Below, piece by piece: positions 1 to 4,870 of a DNA stretch of 6,366 nucleotides. The position numbers were made by a program, and so were the translations under genes. A model generated the notes under the pieces. That model searched no databases. It was not told the origin of the DNA and saw nothing but the letters and a program-made list of their open reading frames with translations. The stretch is taken from NCBI GenBank assembly GCA_020853655.1, contig JADYYL010000031.1, positions 1-6,366 on the forward strand, in the 5' to 3' direction. This DNA is from Deltaproteobacteria bacterium (GTDB lineage: Bacteria; Bdellovibrionota_C; UBA2361; SZUA-149; JADYYL01). The first letter of the stretch is position 1; each line of letters begins with the position of its first letter.

Positions 1-60
1 ACAGACAAAAGCTCCAAGCGTTAAGAGTGCGAGGGCGAGGTGGGTGGAGAGCTTCGTCAC
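1..60 (-). CDS. Partial gene start, probable exported protein (runs off left edge)
   Basis: Read on the minus strand, a GTG at 60-58 opens a frame that stays open to the window edge for 20 codons. After a short polar start with one Lys (residue 3), the peptide becomes strongly hydrophobic (LALALLTLGAFV), which is the n-region plus h-region pattern of a Sec signal peptide or a membrane anchor. A Cys is the last visible residue, but the residues before it do not form a good lipobox. Upstream in the same frame there is no ATG, GTG or TTG before a stop, so GTG at 60 is the only available start. I see no clear Shine-Dalgarno sequence, which weakens the call. GC at third positions is fairly high, like the other genes here. 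A competing plus-strand frame (3-155) is open but has poorer codon use. The family cannot be named from 20 residues. Confidence 0.4.
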   Translation of the reverse strand, partial: MTKLSTHLALALLTLGAFVC

Positions 61-131
61 AATTCGATAATTACGAACTTCGTTTGTCGCGCCAAATTCC
101 GGAACTCGGGATTCAACCGGCGAGAAATCTC

Positions 132-183
132 ACGAGAGCTCTGACAAGTAAGTAGTAATAGACTCACTTGTCAGAGCTCTCGT
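132..183. repeat. Palindrome unit 1: perfect 18-bp inverted repeat with 16-nt loop
   Basis: Arms 132-149 and 166-183 are perfectly complementary over 18 bp and flank a 16-nt loop (150-165). The core arm reads GAGCTCTGACAAGT. Five T residues (183-187) follow the right arm, so for rightward transcripts it has the form of an intrinsic terminator. However, no plus-strand gene clearly ends to the left, and the unit is repeated at 288-333. It is therefore more likely a repeat element that can also terminate transcription. The 46-bp unit 135-180 matches 288-333 at 43 of 46 positions by eye. Confidence 0.85.
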
Positions 184-189
184 TTTTAT

Positions 190-291
190 CTCTTGGCTGC
201 TTTGAACTCAGTGATGGGCGTTTCTCACAGATTCCCGCTTCGCGGGATATCCATAAAAAACGCCCATCACTGAGTTGTCGCAGCACAAGAG
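190..291. repeat. Central ~100-nt inverted repeat with nested hairpin
   Basis: The inner arms 205-223 and 258-276 are perfectly complementary over 19 bp (AACTCAGTGATGGGCGTTT and its complement). Beyond a small internal loop (201-204 against 277-279), pairing resumes between 190-200 and 280-291, giving 11 bp with A285 bulged. The apical region carries a further 6-bp hairpin at 233-247 (TCCCGC-TTC-GCGGGA). The complete fold would be a roughly 100-nt snapback structure. Its sequence is unrelated to the flanking palindromes, yet its right foot (288-291) overlaps the left arm of the second palindrome, so the two folds compete. It has no coding potential and no T-tract after the right arm. Confidence 0.8.
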
Positions 292-333
292 CTCTGACAA
301 GTAAGTAGTAATAGGCTAACTTGTCAGAGCACT
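288..333. repeat. Palindrome unit 2: second copy of the 46-bp hairpin
   Basis: This copy repeats unit 1 exactly over its first 27 bp (288-314 against 135-161) and differs at only three later positions (315, 318 and 331). The arms 291-302 and 319-330 pair perfectly over 12 bp. A mismatch (A290 with A331) is followed by 2 more pairs. The 16-nt loop starts with the same AAGTAGTAATAG as in unit 1. Unlike unit 1, no T-run follows, so it is not a terminator candidate. A 153-bp period separates the two copies, with the central inverted repeat between them. Confidence 0.85.
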
Positions 334-683
334 AGAGCTTGCGCTGGACCTGAGCTCTTTCAGGATAGACCACCTGCGGGCATCTCCGCTCGAAGTTTCG
401 TCCCCCGGCCGACCACCCCAATGGGGTGGATGACCGACGCGCTCTATCGACTATCGGCTCTTCGGGTGGAAAACATTCCGAATGATTCTCCCCCGATGGC
501 CGTCGATTGGACGACCTCAGCGAACCAAATGCTTCACTCGAGAGCCGCGATGGGGGCATCCAATAGCGAGGTGGCGTATAGCGCCGTCGGCGCTTTCACC
601 TAGATGAAAATAGCTCCGCTTGCGGAATCTTGTAGAATTCGTAGATTCCCCGTTGTTTTCCCCGCACAACGCGAATTGAAAAG
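334..683. other. Non-coding upstream region of the glycosyltransferase gene, with small hairpins
   Basis: I find no convincing gene here. Short open frames exist on both strands (421-603 plus, 332-559 minus), but they lack ribosome-binding sites and recognisable sequence. Visible structure includes a 7-bp hairpin at 413-429 (CCACCCC-AAT-GGGGTGG) and a two-stage hairpin at 569-601 (AGGTG/CACCT outside GCGCC-GTC-GGCGC). There are also two overlapping hairpins at 614-625 (TCCGC/GCGGA) and 624-649 (GGAATCT/AGATTCC), which cannot both form. These may belong to a regulated leader or only be local symmetry. None has a U-tract typical of a terminator. Confidence 0.5.
620..647 (+). promoter_or_regulatory. 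Possible sigma-70-type promoter for the glycosyltransferase gene
   Basis: TTGCGG at 620-625 and TAGATT at 642-647 are separated by 16 bp. This would place transcription start near 654 and give a leader of about 30 nt before the ATG at 684. The match is modest, the spacing is slightly short, and the elements lie inside overlapping hairpins, so this is only a candidate. Confidence 0.25.
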
Positions 684-2600
684 ATGTCAGTCGAAGTTTA
701 CACACTCGAGCCACTCGAAACCAACGAGGAAAGTTCCCCGATAAGCGGTAGCGCGCTTAAACGACCGACGGAGGGAGAGAGCGCAGCGCCCACCCCCTCT
801 GGCAGACGAACTCGGCGGAGCCTGCTCTCCACCCCCTTGTGGGGCGTCCCCTTTCAGCTTCTTCCTCACAAGGTCTATCCGGCGACGGATCTCGAGCGCT
901 TGCTTGTGTGGCAAAGCGATTTTGCTGCGGCGCTTCCCGAGCGACCAGAGTTCCTTGTCGCGACGTTTGTCGATAGCCATTCGCTTCCGTCACTTTGGGC
1001 GTTGGTCGCCTCGGTCGCCACTCAGAGCTACCCTGACGTCGAATGTTGCATCGGTATCGCGTCGGAATCGATGCGTGGCGAAGCAACGAGCTTGCTCCAG
1101 GACTACGGCGTTCCGGGAGAAGTCGTGCTCGTGTCGACAGCTGAAGAGAAGGAGCGGTTCACACGATCGCTCGGCTCGCGAATTCGGGAGTCTGGTGGAT
1201 ATGCAGTGATCCTCAATGCCCGATCGCTTCTCCATCCAACCGCACTGTTCGTTCTCGCCAAGCAGCTCATGCGGCGCTTGCCGGATTTGGTCTACACGAA
1301 CGAAGTCATCGTGACAGAGAACCTCCTCGGCGTGACCGGCTTTGTTCGTCGATCGCCAATCGATAAATACTCACTCCTCTCGATGAACGGTGTCGGAGAG
1401 ATGGTTGCGCTCTCGCAACGAGCCGCCGCGCATCTGCCTCGCATATGCGACCGCATTTTGTCGGGCGAGGGCTTTGATTTCTGGGCACTGGCGGCAGAGC
1501 TTCTGCCGAACGAACTCCGTCGTGCCTTCGTGCCACTTGGATTGCTTCACTCTCGGGCAGAGCTTCCCGATCAACGGATTGAGAATCCGGAGCGAGCACT
1601 CGCCCTCCAGGACTACGCGCGAAATCTTGGCATTCCTTTGTACGGCCTCGAGTTTCAGAATCACGAGCTCTCGACAGTTGCGCATCCCCGCCTGGCCGAA
1701 CAGCACGGCTCCGTTCAGGTCGTTATCCCATATCGTGGACAGTCCGAGGTCACACTGAAGTGCCTGCAGAGTCTCGCAGCTCAGGATTGTGCTTCCTCGC
1801 TTCACGTGACGTTGGTCGATAACGGTTCCGATCCCGAGGAGCGCTCTGCAATCGAGCGGTTTCTTGCCATCGCACCGTTCCAACACATCTCTCACCCCGT
1901 CGATCCTCGTCCTTTCAACTTTGCGCAGCTCAACAATCTCGGCGCCGCGGAGGGAACTGAAGATTTCATTCTGTTTCTCAACAATGACGTGGAGCTGACA
2001 TCGCGGGATGCGATCTCCGTGCTTCGATCGTGGGGCGCGATGGACGACATCGGAGCAGTCGGTGGGCACCTCCGCTATCCATCCGGTGCAACTCAGCACG
2101 CTGGGATTAGCTTCCTCTCGGTAGGCCCTGCAAACATTTCGCAAGAGCACCAGTTTCCGTTCGTCACCCGCGAGGTGAACGCCGTCACGTTTGCACTCGC
2201 CCTTGTGAAGCGAAAGGCCTTCCAAGCAGTCAATGGACTCGACGAGTTCACCTGCCCGAACGGATTTGGAGATGCGTTGTTTTGCTTGGAGCTTCGCAAG
2301 CGCGGTTATCGCTCACTCTATACCCCCCACGTCGAGGGAACCCATCACGAGGGGCATACTCGCGGCGAACTCCCTGAGCAGCTGGAATATCTGGAGATGA
2401 CGCAGCAAGGAATTCCGATCACGGATCTCTATCCGGATTTCTATGCCGAGCTTCAGCCGATGTTCGTTCGGATGGGAGGTGGAGACGCTTCGGCGTTCAC
2501 AAAGCTCGTGGGTCGAATTCAGCGCTCGCCACGTCTCCTCGGATGGGCTAACGGCGTTGCCAAATTCTTGCTCGCCCTACACCGACTCGTCCGGGGCTAA
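684..2600 (+). CDS. Tandem-domain family 2 glycosyltransferase (N-terminal domain degenerate)
   Basis: The 638-residue product has two GT-A-like halves. The C-terminal half (about 343-560) carries recognisable GT2 motifs: VVIPYRG (346-352), LVDNGSD (377-383), FNFAQLNN (411-418), the nucleotide/metal motif LNNDVE (432-437), and GLDEF...GFGDALFCLELRKRGY (518-542), which contains the likely acceptor-side Asp530. This is the rhamnosyl/polysaccharide transferase style of GT2. The N-terminal half (about 88-291) follows the same fold plan (SVATQSYPDVE, 110-120), but the usual DHDD-type motif is replaced by NARS (178-181), so it is probably inactive. The first 80 residues are polar, low in complexity and Arg/Ser-rich. 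The C-terminal 24 residues could form an amphipathic helix for peripheral membrane contact; there is no signal peptide or clear membrane span. It probably adds sugars to a cell-surface polysaccharide from the cytosolic face; donor and acceptor cannot be read. The Shine-Dalgarno before ATG 684 is weak (GAAAAG). The gene appears to be transcribed alone. Confidence 0.9.
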   Translation: MSVEVYTLEPLETNEESSPISGSALKRPTEGESAAPTPSGRRTRRSLLSTPLWGVPFQLLPHKVYPATDLERLLVWQSDFAAALPERPEFLVATFVDSHSLPSLWALVASVATQSYPDVECCIGIASESMRGEATSLLQDYGVPGEVVLVSTAEEKERFTRSLGSRIRESGGYAVILNARSLLHPTALFVLAKQLMRRLPDLVYTNEVIVTENLLGVTGFVRRSPIDKYSLLSMNGVGEMVALSQRAAAHLPRICDRILSGEGFDFWALAAELLPNELRRAFVPLGLLHSRAELPDQRIENPERALALQDYARNLGIPLYGLEFQNHELSTVAHPRLAEQHGSVQVVIPYRGQSEVTLKCLQSLAAQDCASSLHVTLVDNGSDPEERSAIERFLAIAPFQHISHPVDPRPFNFAQLNNLGAAEGTEDFILFLNNDVELTSRDAISVLRSWGAMDDIGAVGGHLRYPSGATQHAGISFLSVGPANISQEHQFPFVTREVNAVTFALALVKRKAFQAVNGLDEFTCPNGFGDALFCLELRKRGYRSLYTPHVEGTHHEGHTRGELPEQLEYLEMTQQGIPITDLYPDFYAELQPMFVRMGGGDASAFTKLVGRIQRSPRLLGWANGVAKFLLALHRLVRG

Positions 2601-2631
2601 TGCTTCGACAACGAAGGAACGGGCATTTTTT
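2601..2631 (+). terminator. Possible weak intrinsic terminator after the glycosyltransferase gene
   Basis: Immediately after the stop codon, TGC-TTCG (2601-2607) can pair with CGAA (2612-2615) and GCA (2623-2625) around an ACAA loop, with a 7-nt bulge on the right side. Six T residues (2626-2631) follow directly. The position and the T-run fit a terminator, but the stem is short and bulged. A separate 7-bp hairpin at 2661-2677 (GTCGTCT-TCC-AGACGAC) has no T-tract. I see nothing else in 2632-2788. Confidence 0.3.
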
Positions 2632-2788
2632 CAGAGCACTCGTCTTGCTGCCCGACGAAAGTCGTCTTCCAGACGACCCGGCGCACTGCGCGGCATTCGT
2701 TTAACCCGGTCCTTTACGAGCAAGCTCAACCGTATTGCGCGTCGTTGAAGCGCCAGAACACCGTCTGCACCAATCATAAGCGTCGGAC

Positions 2789-2818
2789 TTGATACCTAAC
2801 GCAGTTGATGACTAGACT
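2789..2818 (+). promoter_or_regulatory. Probable promoter of the tRNA-Cys gene
   Basis: TTGATA (2789-2794) and TAGACT (2813-2818) resemble -35 and -10 boxes separated by 18 bp. Transcription would begin around 2825, only a few bases before the mature tRNA 5' end at 2832, which is a usual arrangement for tRNA genes. GC-rich bases follow the -10 box, as in many stable-RNA promoters. Confidence 0.5.
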
Positions 2819-2831
2819 GCGCTCCTCCTAC

Positions 2832-2902
<71 letters not shown>

Positions 2903-3154
2903 ATCTTCTCCCCTTCCTCCTCAAAATCCTCATCAGCCCAGCCCCCTCCTGCACCATGTGTGGTCCGCTCGACGTCTCAGGTAATTGAAGCCGGCACCGG
3001 GAGGGGTCACTTTCTCGAGTCGGTTCGTGCCCTCACTCGGCGCCCCCGATCAATTTTCATACGCCGCGGACACGTCGGCTTCCGAAAAATCGACAAAGTT
3101 GATAGTAATATGCCCTTCGCAAACCGCTTTGTAGCTGCTCCACCCCTTTTCAGT

Positions 3155-3160
3155 TACACT
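3155..3160 (+). promoter_or_regulatory. Candidate -10 box upstream of the ferredoxin-purA-lpxC cluster
   Basis: TACACT lies about 40 bp before the ferredoxin ATG. The best upstream partner, TTGTAG (3129-3134), is 20 bp away, which is long, so the assignment is weak. A promoter is expected somewhere in 2903-3198, since the tRNA is upstream and this is the first gene of a tight cluster. The rest of that interval shows no gene and no strong structure. Confidence 0.25.
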
Positions 3161-3198
3161 ATCTACGCAGTTTTCTGAGCTTTTTTGGGGGATTATCT

Positions 3199-3534
3199 AT
3201 GACTTACGTCGTTACCGAGCCATGCATCGGCACCAAGGACCGTTCCTGCGTGGAGGTTTGCCCGGTCGATTGCTTCTTCAACAACAAGGAGAGCGCTCTG
3301 AACGCTCAGGTCTCGAAGGAGCCCGCGAAGGCAGGCGATGTTGGGATGCTCGTCATTCATCCTGACGAGTGCATTCACTGCGGAGCCTGCGAACCGGAAT
3401 GCCCGGTCGACGCGATCTTCGAAGAAGACGATGTTCCGGAAAAATGGAAGAGCTATATCGAGCTCAACGCTCAGGCCGTCGCAAAGTTGAGCGAAGCGGA
3501 ACTAGAAGCGAATCGCGTCACGATGAAGGAGTGA
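3199..3534 (+). CDS. 7Fe ferredoxin ([3Fe-4S][4Fe-4S]), Azotobacter FdI-like
   Basis: This 111-residue soluble electron carrier aligns from memory with Azotobacter vinelandii ferredoxin I. By that alignment Cys9, Cys17 and Cys68 bind a [3Fe-4S] cluster, and Cys21, Cys58, Cys61 and Cys64 bind a [4Fe-4S] cluster. Signatures are CVEVCPVDCF (17-26) and CIHCGACEPECP (58-69). Cys25 matches the free cysteine next to the cluster in FdI. The spacing Cys21 to Cys58 is 37 residues, against 19 in FdI, because of an insert of about 18 residues (roughly 28-48). The C-terminal tail (75-111) keeps the FdI-like DVPEKW...IELNA pattern. A GGGGGA ribosome-binding site at 3187-3192 supports ATG 3199. It is the first gene of a cluster with purA and the receiver-lpxC gene; its redox partner is not apparent from the context. 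Confidence 0.93.
   Translation: MTYVVTEPCIGTKDRSCVEVCPVDCFFNNKESALNAQVSKEPAKAGDVGMLVIHPDECIHCGACEPECPVDAIFEEDDVPEKWKSYIELNAQAVAKLSEAELEANRVTMKE
3526..3531 (+). promoter_or_regulatory. purA ribosome-binding site inside the ferredoxin gene end
   Basis: AAGGAG is a strong Shine-Dalgarno sequence that lies within the last sense codons of the ferredoxin gene and ends 9 nt before the purA ATG at 3541. It fixes the purA start and couples its translation to the upstream gene. Confidence 0.7.
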
Positions 3535-3540
3535 TTCCGA

Positions 3541-4860
3541 ATGGCAGTGGTGATCGTCGTTGGCGTGCAGTGGGGAGACGAAGGCAAAGGCAAAGTCGTC
3601 GACTACCTCACTGAGAACGCGTCTCTTGTGGTCCGATTCCAAGGCGGATCAAACGCCGGTCACACATTGGTGGTCGAAGGGAAAAAGCTCGCTCTTCGCC
3701 TCATCCCTTCGGGCATTCTGCGACCGAACACCCGATGTCTTCTCGCCGCTGGCGTTGTTGTCGATCCGGTTGTGTTACTCGGCGAGTTCGATGCACTCGC
3801 GGCAACCGGACTTCAAGTGACTCCCGAGCGACTTGGGATCGCGCGAGAAGTACAACTCATCCTTCCCTACCACCAGGCACTCGACCAAGAGCGCGAGCGT
3901 GCGCTGGGCGATCTGAAGATCGGAACGACGGGTCGAGGCATTGGGCCCGCATACGAAGATGCGGTCTCTCGAGCTGGACTTCGGCTCGCGGATCTCGTCT
4001 CGCTCGAGAAATGCGCGCAGATCGTTTCGCGTAACGTCGAGGTGAAGAATCAATATCTTCAGGCGGTGCTCCACTCCGCGACGCGATTCGACGCCGCAGA
4101 AGTCATGGGGCAACTAGAGAAGCTGCGCGAACGGCTGCTGCCGTTTATGGCTGATGTCAGTGCCGAAGTTGCGCAAGGGATCGCGAAGAATGATCTCATC
4201 GTCTTCGAAGGCGCCCAAGGCACCTTGCTTGACGTCAGTCACGGGACATATCCATTCGTGACCTCATCGAGCACGCTCGCCGGATATGCTTGCGCGAGCG
4301 CTGGCTTCGGACCGAAACAAGTTGATTGCGTACTCGGTATTTCGAAGGCGTATGCGACGCGAGTGGGCAGCGGGCCGTTCCCATCCGAGGACATTGATAC
4401 CGCCGGAGATATTCTTCGAAAGCGCGGGAATGAATTCGGAACAGTAACGGGGCGGCCTCGACGGTGCGGCTGGTTCGACGTCCCTGCAGTCCGCCGTGCG
4501 TGCCTGCTGAGCGGGATCGATATGCTGATGCTGACGAAGCTCGATGTCCTTAGCGGGTTCGAAACTTTGAAGATCGGGGTTTCCTACGCGCTCAACGGCC
4601 AGCCACTCACGCACTTCCCCTCTGGGCAGGCGGAGTTCGAGGCGCTCGACGTCGTCTACGAAGAGATGCCGGGTTGGAAGGAGGATATTACCGAAGTGCA
4701 AAGCTTCGATGCGCTTCCAAAAGCGGCGCAAGCTTTCCTACGACGGATCGAGGCACTCACAAACGTCGAGATCGGCGGGTTCTCCGTTGGTCCCGATCGT
4801 CGCCAGACCGTCGTTCTGAGCAAAACGCTTTCCAAGCTTCAACAGTCCGTGAACCCATAG
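3541..4860 (+). CDS. purA: Adenylosuccinate synthetase
   Basis: PurA catalyses the GTP-dependent joining of IMP and L-aspartate to adenylosuccinate, the first step of AMP synthesis; it is cytosolic and works as a dimer. The 439-residue length is normal. Visible family motifs are QWGDEGKGK (10-18, with Asp13), GGSNAGHT (35-42, with His41), IGTTGRGIGPAYED (127-140), FEGAQGTLLD (222-231), HGTYPFVTSS (234-243), RVGSGPFP (274-281), the aspartate-binding loop GTVTGRPRR (300-308) and the guanine-binding TKLDVLSG (332-339). Two unusual residues stand out. Ala141 occupies the place of E. coli Lys140, and Ser233 replaces the Asp usually found just before HGTYP. Other core residues, including the Arg equivalent to Arg143 (Arg144 here), are kept, so it should be functional. 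It starts 6 nt after the ferredoxin stop and ends 10 nt before the receiver-lpxC gene. Confidence 0.98.
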   Translation: MAVVIVVGVQWGDEGKGKVVDYLTENASLVVRFQGGSNAGHTLVVEGKKLALRLIPSGILRPNTRCLLAAGVVVDPVVLLGEFDALAATGLQVTPERLGIAREVQLILPYHQALDQERERALGDLKIGTTGRGIGPAYEDAVSRAGLRLADLVSLEKCAQIVSRNVEVKNQYLQAVLHSATRFDAAEVMGQLEKLRERLLPFMADVSAEVAQGIAKNDLIVFEGAQGTLLDVSHGTYPFVTSSSTLAGYACASAGFGPKQVDCVLGISKAYATRVGSGPFPSEDIDTAGDILRKRGNEFGTVTGRPRRCGWFDVPAVRRACLLSGIDMLMLTKLDVLSGFETLKIGVSYALNGQPLTHFPSGQAEFEALDVVYEEMPGWKEDITEVQSFDALPKAAQAFLRRIEALTNVEIGGFSVGPDRRQTVVLSKTLSKLQQSVNP

Positions 4861-4870
4861 AGGTCAGATT

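Noticed and set aside
3..155. Open plus-strand frame from the left edge ending in a TAG inside palindrome unit 1
   Set aside because: Codon use is poor (low GC at third positions), there are no motifs, and the opposite strand gives a much better signal-peptide-like reading.
132..335. CRISPR array or integron attC sites
   Set aside because: There are only two repeat copies with a non-spacer-like structured interval, no cas genes, and no RYYYAAC/GTTRRRY core sites or integrase.
332..559. 75-codon minus-strand open frame
   Set aside because: The composition is Ser/Arg/Pro-rich and looks like random high-GC sequence, with no recognisable motif and no ribosome-binding site.
421..603. 60-codon plus-strand open frame
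   Set aside because: It has no Shine-Dalgarno sequence, its ATG lies in the loop of a 7-bp hairpin, the sequence resembles no family I know, and it overlaps competing frames in a hairpin-rich non-coding region.
1371..2225. 284-codon minus-strand open frame
   Set aside because: It lies wholly antisense to the glycosyltransferase gene, whose motifs are clear in the plus frame, and its Cys/Arg-rich translation is typical of a shadow frame.
2631..2640. TCAGAGCACT, shared with the right arm of palindrome unit 2
   Set aside because: It is a single 10-base match without the rest of the unit or the opposite arm, so probably chance.
3143..3190. CCCC at 3143-3146 sequestering the ferredoxin GGGG ribosome-binding site
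   Set aside because: Only 4 bp plus a weak CAG/CTG stem could form, and the likely transcription start lies downstream of the CCCC.
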